64,000 nt of DNA from Marinomonas ushuaiensis DSM 15871 (GTDB lineage: Bacteria; Pseudomonadota; Gammaproteobacteria; Pseudomonadales; Marinomonadaceae): the NCBI RefSeq assembly GCF_000521805.1, contig NZ_JAMB01000001.1, positions 372,001 to 436,000 of the forward strand. The letters are read 5' to 3'. Below the pieces are notes generated by a model that ran no database searches, was not told where the DNA came from, and saw nothing but the letters and a program-made list of their open reading frames with translations. Below, piece after piece: positions 8,536 to 17,209 of the stretch (position 1 is the first letter of the stretch; the number at the start of each line of letters is the position of its first letter). A program made the translations under genes and the position numbers.

Positions 8536-9429
8536 TTAGACACTGCGTCTAAAATCGAGTCGTATGACTTGTCGTGGAAGCCTTGATACATTGGCTGACG
8601 TCGAATGAAGACAGCGCGGGTTGAGTATGATGATGTCGCCTGCGGAGCCTGTAAGGGAAACCACTTTTTGCTCGATGCCATTGAAGGTGCCGCCTTCTTG
8701 GACGAATTGTTTGATGCGCTGTTCTGGTGTACTTTCTGTCACCAGCGCTTTCATCCAAGGGTCTTCTTGTGTGAGCGGTTCTAATAGGTTATCGGTCGTC
8801 AGCAAGCGTGTGTTTTTAGGATCATCAATCAATCCGCTGTTCACAGAATCAAAGGCTTTTATTGCTGCTTCCTGATCTGGGCTGGCGATTCTCTCGGCGA
8901 GTTGTTCTGCGCGACGATGAGAGCCTGAAACCACCACCGTTGCACCCATATCGACACTGACGTCATCGAGTAATAAAAAGACGAATAGACTCCACGGATT
9001 CGAATCTCCAACGACGATCGGTTCATCATTGTGCCAAGACTTATATGGCACATTCCATTTGGTTTCGCTACCCGGAAAACTCAACAGGGAATACCAAAGG
9101 TCTAACGGACGCAACGTGTAGTCGCTAAATATTGGATCGATTGCCGACTGCATCATCTCTTCTATCGCGTCGAATTTGCCAGACGCTTTTAAGTCTCGCA
9201 TCATCGGCCCCATGCCATTTAAACGTTTTGCGCCTGAGCCACCAACAGGATTACTAGAGTTGCGAAACCATGTACTTGGATTACTAAGAGAAATGTCAAA
9301 TTTATTATTCACTTCATGCCAAAACTGTCCGCGAAGGTGTGTGATTTTCTTAACATCGATGACATTCGAAAGCTTAAGAAAACCTGTCTTTTGGAAGGCT
9401 TTCAATTGAGAGAATGAAGTGCTTGTCAT
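8536..9429 (-). CDS. phytanoyl-CoA dioxygenase family Fe(II)/2-oxoglutarate oxygenase
   Basis: A 297-residue protein of the PhyH superfamily. The iron ligands are visible: HxD in KSWHNDEP (near residue 130) and the distal histidine in NPRCLHSTSANVS (near 275). The following arginine, in RQVIRLDF, probably binds 2-oxoglutarate. SGSHRRAE near residue 170 is the usual strand-turn motif. These enzymes hydroxylate small molecules using oxygen and 2-oxoglutarate; the substrate is not evident. ATG 9429 is preceded by AGGAAC. It is monocistronic and tail-to-tail with the MATE remnant. Confidence 0.85.
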   Translation of the reverse strand: MTSTSFSQLKAFQKTGFLKLSNVIDVKKITHLRGQFWHEVNNKFDISLSNPSTWFRNSSNPVGGSGAKRLNGMGPMMRDLKASGKFDAIEEMMQSAIDPIFSDYTLRPLDLWYSLLSFPGSETKWNVPYKSWHNDEPIVVGDSNPWSLFVFLLLDDVSVDMGATVVVSGSHRRAEQLAERIASPDQEAAIKAFDSVNSGLIDDPKNTRLLTTDNLLEPLTQEDPWMKALVTESTPEQRIKQFVQEGGTFNGIEQKVVSLTGSAGDIIILNPRCLHSTSANVSRLPRQVIRLDFRRSV

Positions 9430-9604
9430 CGCTGAAGTTCCTGTAAATATTAGAGTGTGAGCGTTTCAATCGTCGATATTAACATTGTTGCTTGCAAACA
9501 CTCTTTGGAGTGTTTGCGGTTTAAATGTGAATAAACAATGAGAACCTTATCTCAATTAGGCTTATTTTTGAGACAAGTGTTTATTTCTTGCTGGTCACTA
9601 TGAC

Positions 9605-10258
9605 TTAAATGTCTTCGCCAGCTTCATCGGCATCAATAATTTCTGTTTCAGCCAGTGCGTCTTCTAACCACTCTTGCATTGAAGGGTGGGCGAGCATGTT
9701 GGCCATGTAGGCTTGTGCTGTGTCGGAAACCGCAACTTTATACGTTGTAAAACGGAAAATGACAGGAGCAAAAAACACATCTGCTAAGCTAAATTCACCA
9801 AATAAATAAGCGCCGTTGGATGCATTTTCAGTGCGTAACCTTGACCAAATCCCATCGAGAGTTTGAATTTCTTTTAATGCTTTTTCGCTGAGTTCAAGGT
9901 GTCTTTTCGCTCGACAGTTCATTGGCATTTCGCCGCGAATACCAAACAAACCTGAATGCATATCAGCTACGATAGAGCGAGCGACGGCGCGTTTGTTTTT
10001 ATCCTCAGGCCAGCCTTTGCCTTGTAAATATTCTTCGTTGATGTATTCACAAATCGAGAGAGAATCCCACACATTGAGATCACCATCCACCAAAACAGGG
10101 ACTTTTCCCGCAGGGGAATGCTTTGCTAATTCGGTGTAAAAAGACTTACTGATTAGACTTAATTTTACTTCTTCAAAAGGTACATTGAAGGCTTTTAATG
10201 CTAACCAGCCACGCAGTGACCAAGATGAGTAGTTTTTGTTACCAATGATGAGTTTCAT
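9605..10258 (-). CDS. glutathione S-transferase family protein
   Basis: A 217-residue cytosolic GST. The N-terminal thioredoxin fold begins MKLIIGNKNYSSWSLRGWLAL, with the serine pair expected at the glutathione-activating position. The G-site motif GKVPVLVDGDLNVWDSLSICEYI follows (about 50-75), then an all-helical domain. It probably conjugates or reduces small electrophiles with glutathione. ATG 10258 has an AGGAAA ribosome site. It is a single gene. Confidence 0.9.
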   Translation of the reverse strand: MKLIIGNKNYSSWSLRGWLALKAFNVPFEEVKLSLISKSFYTELAKHSPAGKVPVLVDGDLNVWDSLSICEYINEEYLQGKGWPEDKNKRAVARSIVADMHSGLFGIRGEMPMNCRAKRHLELSEKALKEIQTLDGIWSRLRTENASNGAYLFGEFSLADVFFAPVIFRFTTYKVAVSDTAQAYMANMLAHPSMQEWLEDALAETEIIDADEAGEDI

Positions 10259-10387
10259 ATCATTTCCTATTTATGAAAATTGGTTTGGATGTCGAATGAA
10301 ATTGAGTATGGCAGCTTGTATTTTTTAAGGCGAATTATTTTATCTAATGTGGTGTTACGAAAATTAATGTCTTTAAACGTGAAGACA

Positions 10388-10608
10388 TTAGTTTTTATTT
10401 AGGGTGTGTTGTTGCCTAGCGTAAGCTGATAATAGACCAACCTTTATCTTGTGCTGTTTTCTTAAAATAGGATCTGGATCAATAGCGATAGGGAAATGCA
10501 CTTTATCAAGAAGCGGTAAGTCGTTGTGTTTTTGTAATAAAACATGTGCTTTTGGCAATGTCATAGTCGTCCATATAAGCATGATTTACGGCTAAGAAAT
10601 CGGTTGGA
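10388..10608 (-). pseudogene. remnant of a HAD-IB family phosphatase
   Basis: One frame (10388-10582) contains KHNDLPLLDKV and FPIAIDPDPILRKQ, which match the C-terminal motif of SerB-like HAD-IB phosphatases (usual form S-x-NDLPLLE, then P-x-AVDPDP-x-L). The other frame just upstream reads DFLAVNHAYMDDYDIAK. The N-terminal DxDxT motif and most of the protein are absent, so this is a decayed fragment with a frame break near 10555. The rest of the 480-base gap 10259-10738 holds only the next terminator. Confidence 0.55.
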
Positions 10609-10682
10609 GTATGTCAGCTTCGGCTCATTTCGGCTAAACCTTTGTTGAATGGAAAAGGTAGAAGAGACTTCTTGGAAGCCAG

Positions 10683-10709
10683 AAAAAAAAAGACCGGCCT
10701 AAGCCGGTC
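10683..10709 (-). terminator. rho-independent terminator of the glycerol-type ABC operon
   Basis: On the minus strand, stem GACCGGC / GCCGGTC with a 4-base loop followed by an uninterrupted T-run, 30 bases after the substrate-binding protein stop. Confidence 0.93.
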
Positions 10710-10738
10710 AAACACATAGGGAGTCTACGAAAAAGTCA

Positions 10739-12460
10739 CTATTCCCAAGAACGAAGTAACTCGTCATAGGCAATGGTAACGCCTTTCGGCTTCTCATTAG
10801 ATATTTTCGCTTTTGGTGCACCTGGTTGAGCCAACCAGTAAGCTTCATCACGAGGTGTGTTCAGCTTAGGTCCACAAATATCTTGTACTTTTGCACGCTC
10901 AAGACGATTCATTACCTTGTCTTGTGCTTCTGCTAGACCGTTCAAGGCTTCTTGTGGAGTGGCTTCACCGCTCGCTGCTTGCGAGATGTATTGCCACCAA
11001 AGTTGAGCCAGTTTTGGATAATCAGGAACGTTCGTACCCGTTGGCGACCATTCTTTACGAGCAGGTCCTTTGTAGAACTCAACCAAACCACCCAGTTTTG
11101 GCGCCGCAGCAGCCATTTCAGGTGAGTTGATATCTGACTCACGAATTGGCGTTAAGCCAACCAGTGTTTTCTGCAAAGAAACCGTTTTCGCTGTCGTGAA
11201 CTGGGCATACAACCAAGCCGCTAGGCGGCGATCATCCGGAGTAGAATTCATGAAGGTCCAAGCGCCAACGTCTTGATAACCTTTCTTCATGCCTTCTTCC
11301 CAGTATGGCCCAACCGGCGATGGCGCCATACGCCATTTCGGTGTGCCATCGTCATTTACAACTGGAAGACCTTTGGTTGTCATGTCAGCAGTAAAGGCGG
11401 TGTACCAGAATATTTGCTGAGCTACGCCACCTTGCGCTGGCACAGGACCAGATTCAGAGAAAGTCATTCCCTGTGCTTCTGGTGGCGCATATTTACGCAA
11501 CCAATCTACGTATTTTGTGGTTGCGTAAACAGCCGCTGGGCCGTTCGTTGCACCACCACGAGAAACACTAGAACCCACAGGATGACAGGCTTCAACACGA
11601 ATACCCCATTCATCAACAGGTAATCCGTTTGGAATGCCTTTATCGCCCGCACCCGCCATAGAGAACCAAGCATCTGTGAAACGCCAGCCAAGAGAAGGGT
11701 CTTTTTTACCGTAATCCATGTGGCCGTAAACACGTTCGCCATCGATGTTTTTCACTTTATCTGTGAAGAACTCAGCGATGTCTTCATAAGCAGACCAGTT
11801 AACGGGTACGCCTAGGTCATAGCCATAGATGGATTTGAATTTCGCTTTTAGGTCAGCACGAGCAAACCAGTCAGCACGGAACCAATAAAGGTTGGCGAAT
11901 TGCTGAGTCGGTAATTGGTAAAGTTTACCGTCTGGCCCGGTTGTGAAATCTAAACCGATGAAATCGTTAAGATCCAAAGTAGGAGATGTGTAAGCTTTGC
12001 CGTCGCCTTCTATCATGTCAGAAATAGGGACAACTTTACCGTAACGAAAATGCGTACCGATCAAGTCGGAATCATTGATGTAGGCGTCGTAAATGTTACG
12101 ACCAGATTGCATTTGAGTTTGCAGTTTCTCAACAACATCACCTTCTTGGATCAAGTCGTGGTTGACCTTGATGCCAGTGATTTCCTCAAAAGCTTTAGCT
12201 AAGACTTGAGACTCGTATTTGTGTGTCGTTAGTGTTTCTGACGCCACATTAATTTCCATACCACGGAATTTTTTCGCGGCGTCGGTGAACCATTGCAACT
12301 CACTAAGTTGTTGCTTCTTGGTTAACGTTGAAACAGAAAATTCGTTATCTACCCATTTTTCTGCTGCATCAGAATACGCATCTGCCCAGATATTGGCAGA
12401 ATGTAACATGACAGCAAAGGGTAAGGCGGCCAGTGCAATTTTTTTCTTATTGTAGCGCAT
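10739..12460 (-). CDS. glpV: glycerol-type ABC transporter substrate-binding protein
   Basis: A 573-residue periplasmic binding protein, long for family 1, with a signal peptide (1-26, ending NIWADA). The mature domain shows extracellular-solute-binding motifs (INVASETLTTHKYE, LIQEGDVVEKLQTQ, AAWLYAQFTTAKTVSLQKTL). Size, sequence and the DUF2160 neighbour match the GlpSTPQ/V glycerol importer described in Rhizobium leguminosarum; glycerol or a similar polyol is therefore the likely ligand. It is last in a six-gene operon, 98 bases after the DUF2160 gene. That gap contains an imperfect hairpin (12522-12540) that may set its expression apart. Confidence 0.88.
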   Translation of the reverse strand: MRYNKKKIALAALPFAVMLHSANIWADAYSDAAEKWVDNEFSVSTLTKKQQLSELQWFTDAAKKFRGMEINVASETLTTHKYESQVLAKAFEEITGIKVNHDLIQEGDVVEKLQTQMQSGRNIYDAYINDSDLIGTHFRYGKVVPISDMIEGDGKAYTSPTLDLNDFIGLDFTTGPDGKLYQLPTQQFANLYWFRADWFARADLKAKFKSIYGYDLGVPVNWSAYEDIAEFFTDKVKNIDGERVYGHMDYGKKDPSLGWRFTDAWFSMAGAGDKGIPNGLPVDEWGIRVEACHPVGSSVSRGGATNGPAAVYATTKYVDWLRKYAPPEAQGMTFSESGPVPAQGGVAQQIFWYTAFTADMTTKGLPVVNDDGTPKWRMAPSPVGPYWEEGMKKGYQDVGAWTFMNSTPDDRRLAAWLYAQFTTAKTVSLQKTLVGLTPIRESDINSPEMAAAAPKLGGLVEFYKGPARKEWSPTGTNVPDYPKLAQLWWQYISQAASGEATPQEALNGLAEAQDKVMNRLERAKVQDICGPKLNTPRDEAYWLAQPGAPKAKISNEKPKGVTIAYDELLRSWE

Positions 12461-12558
12461 GTTTTACCTCAACAAAGTTTAGTTTTTGGCTTCCGTGCCA
12501 GACAGTCCATCGTACCTATTGATTAGGAACGCTGATGAAGGAAAGTGCGAACACTTCC

Positions 12559-12831
12559 CTAACCCCAACGCATTAGGATTAACATCCAAAATGCGCTCAG
12601 AACGGTTGCCACCGCGATATTCACATCCGTTAAAGCAACGAATGCGAGGTGGATAAAAGCGCTGCTAAGCAGGCCAATAAATAGGCGATCACCACGAGTT
12701 GTTGCCAATGGCAAGAAGCCACGACGCTCAACACAAGGCGATACAATTTGCCATGTGGTCATACCGACCAAGATCACAGCAATGCCGATAAAGAATAGGG
12801 CTGTCGGTAATGTCCAAGACATCCAAGCCAT
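12559..12831 (-). CDS. DUF2160 small membrane protein of the glycerol-type ABC operon
   Basis: A 90-residue protein with about three hydrophobic helices (residues 7-30, 48-66, 70-88). DUF2160 proteins are found almost only between the second permease and the binding-protein gene of GlpSTPQ-type importers, as here. The role is unknown; it may be an accessory subunit of the permease. It starts 11 bases after the glpQ stop, consistent with operon transcription. Confidence 0.88.
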   Translation of the reverse strand: MAWMSWTLPTALFFIGIAVILVGMTTWQIVSPCVERRGFLPLATTRGDRLFIGLLSSAFIHLAFVALTDVNIAVATVLSAFWMLILMRWG

Positions 12832-12842
12832 AATGATTCTCC

Positions 12843-13703
12843 TTATACTCGACCAAGAGCAAAGCCCTTCGCCACATGGTTACGAACAAAATAAATGACC
12901 AGCATTCCTGGAATAATTGTGAGTACACCCGCCGCAGCGAGCAGTCCCCAATCCATTCCTGATGCAGATACAGTACGGGTCATAATGGCAGCGATAGGCT
13001 TGGCGTCGACCGACGTTAAAGTACGCGCCAACAAAAGCTCTACCCAAGAGAACATGAAACAGAAGAAGGCCGTCACACCGATTCCTGAACGGATCAAAGG
13101 AATGAAGATGCGTACAAAGAACTTTGGAAAAGAGTAACCATCGATATAGGCGGTTTCGTCAATTTCACGGGGCACACCGCTCATAAAGCCTTCCAATATC
13201 CACACAGCCAAAGGTACGGTAAAAATACAGTGCGCCAGCGCCACGGCAATGTGAGTATCGAACAAACCCACAGAAGAATAGAGCTGGAAGAAAGGCAGTA
13301 AGAATACTGCTGGTGGCGCCATGCGATTTGAAAGTAACCAGAAAAACATGTGTTTATCGCCAATGAATCGATAGCGACTAAAAGCGTAGGCAGCGGGTAA
13401 TGCGACCAACAGACTAATAACCATGTTCATGGAAACGTAAAAAATCGAGTTGACGTAACCCATGTACCAAGTTGAATCGCTGAAGATCTTAGCGTAGTTC
13501 TCCAAAGTGAAATCAGCAGGGAAGAACGACAATCCACTGAGAATTTCTGTATTGGTTTTGAATGACATATTCACCAACCAATAGATTGGTAACAGTAGTA
13601 AAACAACGTAAAGCACGAGACCAAAACGGCCACGTAAATTTGCGTTACGCGCCTTGCGTTCTGCACGACTGAAAACGGGTGCTTGTTCTTTTGAAGATTG
13701 CAT
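12843..13703 (-). CDS. glpQ: glycerol-type ABC transporter permease, second subunit
   Basis: A 286-residue MalG-type (CUT1) inner-membrane permease with six helices. The EAA loop that contacts the ATPases is visible as EIDETAYIDGYSFPKFFVRIFIPLIRSG (positions about 185-210). A basic cytoplasmic N-terminus precedes helix 1. It follows glpP by 10 bases and pairs with it to form the translocation channel. Confidence 0.9.
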   Translation of the reverse strand: MQSSKEQAPVFSRAERKARNANLRGRFGLVLYVVLLLLPIYWLVNMSFKTNTEILSGLSFFPADFTLENYAKIFSDSTWYMGYVNSIFYVSMNMVISLLVALPAAYAFSRYRFIGDKHMFFWLLSNRMAPPAVFLLPFFQLYSSVGLFDTHIAVALAHCIFTVPLAVWILEGFMSGVPREIDETAYIDGYSFPKFFVRIFIPLIRSGIGVTAFFCFMFSWVELLLARTLTSVDAKPIAAIMTRTVSASGMDWGLLAAAGVLTIIPGMLVIYFVRNHVAKGFALGRV

Positions 13704-13713
13704 GATTCCGCTC

Positions 13714-14583
13714 CTATTTGTCTTTTTGCATGTTCATGATGGTGGTGTAGAACACCCAGCACACGAGCAAGATGATTAAGAAGTACACCAGTGAGAACGC
13801 GGCAGCTGGACCAAGATCAAATTGTCCAATGGCTTGCTGTACTAAAGACTGGCTTAAAAAGGTCGTTGAACTCCCTGGACCGCCACCTGTCAGCACAAAG
13901 GGTTCGGTGTAAATCATGAAAGAATCCATAAAGCGTAATAACACGCCAATGATCAGTACGTTCGTTAACTTAGGCAGTTGGATATAACGGAACACCGCCC
14001 AACGAGAAGCACGATCGATACGAGCCGCTTGGTAATAGACTTCAGGAATGGCGCGCAAGCCGGAATAGCACAACAGCGCAACCAAAGGTGTCCAATGCCA
14101 AACATCCATCAAGACAACGGTTAACCACGCATCCATAGGATTAGACGCATAGTTATAATCGACACCGATGTAACTCATAAAAGCTCCAAACAAACCTATG
14201 TCCGCGCGGCCAAATATTTGCCAAATCGTCCCAACAACGTTCCATGGAATCAGCAGAGGAATCGCCACAAGTATCAAAGCCAAAGACGCGCCTCGACCTT
14301 TTGTTGGCATCATCAAGGCAACGCAAATACCCAGTGGTACTTCAATTGCCAAAATGGTGAAGGAATAGATAAACTGACGCAGTAAAGCTTCATGCAAACG
14401 GCTGTCTAACATGACTTGTTTGAACCACTCAGTACCAACAAAGTAGCGAGTATAAGGGTCAAAAATATCCTGTACCGAATAGTTCACTACCGTCATTAAA
14501 GGAATGATGGCCGAGAAGGCAACGATTAAGAAAACGGGCATTACAAGGAGCCATGCCTTGTTGTTTTCGACTTTAGTTTGCAT
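13714..14583 (-). CDS. glpP: glycerol-type ABC transporter permease, first subunit
   Basis: A 289-residue MalF-type permease with six helices. The EAA loop reads IPEVYYQAARIDRASRWAVFRYIQLP (about 185-210), a tyrosine-containing variant of the usual EAA-G motif. Its start overlaps the end of the upstream ATPase gene by 11 bases, indicating translational coupling. It forms the channel with the next permease. Confidence 0.9.
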   Translation of the reverse strand: MQTKVENNKAWLLVMPVFLIVAFSAIIPLMTVVNYSVQDIFDPYTRYFVGTEWFKQVMLDSRLHEALLRQFIYSFTILAIEVPLGICVALMMPTKGRGASLALILVAIPLLIPWNVVGTIWQIFGRADIGLFGAFMSYIGVDYNYASNPMDAWLTVVLMDVWHWTPLVALLCYSGLRAIPEVYYQAARIDRASRWAVFRYIQLPKLTNVLIIGVLLRFMDSFMIYTEPFVLTGGGPGSSTTFLSQSLVQQAIGQFDLGPAAAFSLVYFLIILLVCWVFYTTIMNMQKDK

Positions 14584-15736
14584 GGTCGGTCTCCTTGCTC
14601 TGAAGGGTCAGATCAACATTTTGAAGAGGTAAATCTACCAAATACTCATCCACATAAATCTTTGTCCACTGTTCTGGGAAGCTGACGTAGATTTGTCCAG
14701 AAGGCACTTTTTGATCTTCGCTCAGGCGTGCTTTCATCATTTGTCCATGAAATAAGAAGGACAAAATTTTATAGGTGCCAAGGTCTTCTACGTAGTCCAC
14801 TTCTACCGCAAAGGCATCGTCGTTTTTGCCTTCCCAAACATGGACAAATTCAGGACGAATACCGAGGGTTATCTTGCTGGTTCCCATGTTCTTTAAATGC
14901 ACTAACATCGCGACACTGGTTGGGATGACGTGGTCGCCAAAGACGATTTCGTCTTTTTTACTGCTCTCATTGCTTCTTAATTCGGCTTCGAAGAAGTTCA
15001 TCCCCGGACTGCCAATAAAGTAACCAACGAAAGTGTGAGCTGGATTCTCAAATAGTTCTCGTGGTGTACCGAACTGCACGATTTGCCCGTTGTACATTAC
15101 GGCGATTTTGTCGGCGAAGGTCGATGCTTCCAACTGATCGTGGGTGACATAAACCATGGTGATGTTGAACTGCTCGTGAATCTGCTTGAGCTTACGACGC
15201 AATTTCCATTTCAGCTGAGGGTCAATAACAGTGAGCGGCTCATCAAACAAAATCGCTGATACGTCATCACGAACCAAACCGCGACCCATGGAGACTTTTT
15301 GTTTTTGGTCAGCAGATAAGCCTTTGGCTTTTCGTTGTAATTGATCAGAGAGCTCTAGAATTTCTGCCACTTCATGAACTTTAGAGGTGATCTTATGTTT
15401 TGGAACACCAATGTTACGCAATGGAAAGGCAAGGTTATCGAACACCGTCATGGTGTCGTATACCACGGGAAACTGGAAAACTTGGGCGATGTTGCGTTCT
15501 TCTGGTTTCAGTTCGTTGACGCGTTTTCCATCAAACAAAACCTCACCATTAGAGGGTTCTAATAAACCAGAAATGATATTCAAAAGTGTTGATTTACCAC
15601 AGCCTGATGGACCAAGTAATGCAAACGCACCGCCCTGTTCCCAAACATGAGTCATTTCACGAATAGCGTAATCTTCTGGTCGCGTTGGGTTTTCAGCATA
15701 GCTGTGAGCCAAAGCGTTTAATGTTATTTCAGCCAT
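14573..15736 (-). CDS. glpT: glycerol-type ABC transporter ATPase, second subunit
   Basis: A 387-residue ABC ATPase with a C-terminal OB-like regulatory domain (MalK type). Walker A GPSGCGKST (near residue 42), Q-loop QVFQFP, Walker B AILFDEPL and H-loop VTHDQLEA are intact. The signature motif, however, is degenerate: LSADQKQKVSMGRGL instead of LSGGQ-x-QR. Its partner GlpS shows the opposite pattern, so the heterodimer probably has one competent ATP site. It lies 2 bases after glpS. Confidence 0.9.
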   Translation of the reverse strand: MAEITLNALAHSYAENPTRPEDYAIREMTHVWEQGGAFALLGPSGCGKSTLLNIISGLLEPSNGEVLFDGKRVNELKPEERNIAQVFQFPVVYDTMTVFDNLAFPLRNIGVPKHKITSKVHEVAEILELSDQLQRKAKGLSADQKQKVSMGRGLVRDDVSAILFDEPLTVIDPQLKWKLRRKLKQIHEQFNITMVYVTHDQLEASTFADKIAVMYNGQIVQFGTPRELFENPAHTFVGYFIGSPGMNFFEAELRSNESSKKDEIVFGDHVIPTSVAMLVHLKNMGTSKITLGIRPEFVHVWEGKNDDAFAVEVDYVEDLGTYKILSFLFHGQMMKARLSEDQKVPSGQIYVSFPEQWTKIYVDEYLVDLPLQNVDLTLQSKETDHAN

Positions 15737-15738
15737 GG

Positions 15739-16827
15739 TTATTGCTCCCTCATTCGTGCTGGGGAATGCACCATTTTGCCCTGATGATTAAAGGCATAAA
15801 GTTTGTGCGTCGGAAAGTAGACTTTAATTTCTTGATCTACTTGATAGGGGTGAACACCAGACAAATGCAGTACTAAATCGAAATGCTGGTTGTGTACGTG
15901 CAAGAAGGTTTCTGATCCACTGATTTCTGCCAAATCTACTCGGACAGGTAATTCCAAATCGTCATCAGAATGTGGTACCAAACCAATATGAGAAGCACGT
16001 ACACCAAATTGATATTCTCCTGGTGTTAGGCGACGTAAATCGTTGTTTAAACGAAAATGCACTGTGTCATCGAAGGTAACTTCTTCTTCACTGACTCGGC
16101 CTGGCACAATATTGATTGGCGGTTCAGAAAACATTTCTGCAGTGATGATGTCTTTTGGTTGATGGTAAACCTGAGCCGTTGGACCCATTTGCAACAAACG
16201 ACCTTCGTTTAACACCGCTGTATTACCACCGAGAGCAAGCGCTTCGTTTGGCTCTGTGGTGGCGTAAATCGCAATGCAGTTACGTGCTTTAAATAAAGCT
16301 CGTAGTTCTTGGCGTAATTCTTCGCGCAATTTGTAATCAAGGTTAACGAGAGGTTCGTCGAAAAGAATGATTTGCGAATCTTTTACCAGCGCTCGAGCCA
16401 TGGCAGTACGTTGTTGCTGGCCACCTGAAAGTTGTAACGGAAGGCGATCGAGGAAAGGGTCGATGCGCAACATTTCAGCGGTTTCACGAACACGACGATC
16501 AACTTCCGCTTCATCCATTTTCGCGAGACGAAGTGGCGAGGCGATGTTTTCGTAAACCGTAAGATTGGGGTAATTGATGAATTGTTGGTACACCATGGAG
16601 ATGTTGCGATCACGAACGGCCACACCTGTGACGTCCACGCCATTCATGATGATTTTGCCAGTAGTGGGTCTATCAAGACCCGCCATGAGTCGCATCAGCG
16701 TCGTTTTACCAGACAGGGTTCGGCCTAGTAGTACATTGAAAGAGCCTGGTTCGAGAGTCAGATTGACTTGATCGATCCAAGTTTCACCTTCAACAACGCG
16801 CGATACATTCTGCAGCGTCAAAGACAT
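15739..16827 (-). CDS. glpS: glycerol-type ABC transporter ATPase, first subunit
   Basis: A 362-residue ABC ATPase. Walker A is the variant GRTLSGKT, the signature LSGGQQQRTAMARAL is canonical and Walker B is IILFDEPLVNLD. The H-loop position reads YATTEPNEA, with no histidine where THD is normal. A TOBE-like domain follows (about 230-362). It is the first gene of the operon. A candidate sigma-54 promoter lies about 113 bases upstream, leaving an untranslated leader near 100 bases. Confidence 0.9.
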   Translation of the reverse strand: MSLTLQNVSRVVEGETWIDQVNLTLEPGSFNVLLGRTLSGKTTLMRLMAGLDRPTTGKIIMNGVDVTGVAVRDRNISMVYQQFINYPNLTVYENIASPLRLAKMDEAEVDRRVRETAEMLRIDPFLDRLPLQLSGGQQQRTAMARALVKDSQIILFDEPLVNLDYKLREELRQELRALFKARNCIAIYATTEPNEALALGGNTAVLNEGRLLQMGPTAQVYHQPKDIITAEMFSEPPINIVPGRVSEEEVTFDDTVHFRLNNDLRRLTPGEYQFGVRASHIGLVPHSDDDLELPVRVDLAEISGSETFLHVHNQHFDLVLHLSGVHPYQVDQEIKVYFPTHKLYAFNHQGKMVHSPARMREQ

Positions 16828-16939
16828 TGTCGATACCTTCTTCTTGTTATTATTTTTTTATTCTGTGTATTCAGGGTAATGCTTTTTTAAAATCGAGTGT
16901 TTACGTTGAAAAGTGAACACACACATACCCAAGTTACAT

Positions 16940-16955
16940 TACAAGTCTCATGCCA
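16940..16955 (-). promoter_or_regulatory. candidate sigma-54 (-24/-12) promoter for the glycerol-type ABC operon
   Basis: The minus strand reads TGGCATGAGACTTGTA. It matches the consensus TGGCAC-N5-TTGCA in spacing and in the -24 GG, with T for C at the second -12 base. It lies upstream of glpS and beside a sigma-54 activator gene. Confidence 0.65.
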
Positions 16956-17057
16956 AAACTATTTTCCCTTGTGGTTAATGTTTTATCTTGTTGATATATA
17001 TGAAATTTTTTTATATTTGTCATACATTTAGAAGGTTTTCATTTTCGAAAGAGGGCT

Positions 17058-17105
17058 GTTCAGGAGTGTTCAAAGTGTTTACAGTTCACCTATGATTATG
17101 AACAC
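17058..17105. promoter_or_regulatory. clustered TGTTCA / TGAACA half-sites, likely activator binding region
   Basis: TGTTCA occurs at 17058 and 17068 and GTTCAC at 17084, with the inverted form TGAACAC at 17099. A further GTGAACAC lies near 16913 on the other side of the promoter. They sit about 100-150 bases upstream of the -24/-12 element, the usual place for sigma-54 enhancers. Assignment to the adjacent regulator is inference. Confidence 0.5.
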
Positions 17106-17209
17106 CTCATGCACAGTTTGTCCTTTTTTTGACGGTTGCTTGTATGGGGAAGGTGATAAAAAGGCGCATGGATTTATGCTCCTTCACCCCAGTGATTTTG
17201 GAGCTGGAT

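Noticed and set aside
11273-11623. 116-codon plus-strand ORF opposite glpV
   Set aside because: Antisense of a well-supported substrate-binding protein; no ribosome site or family match.
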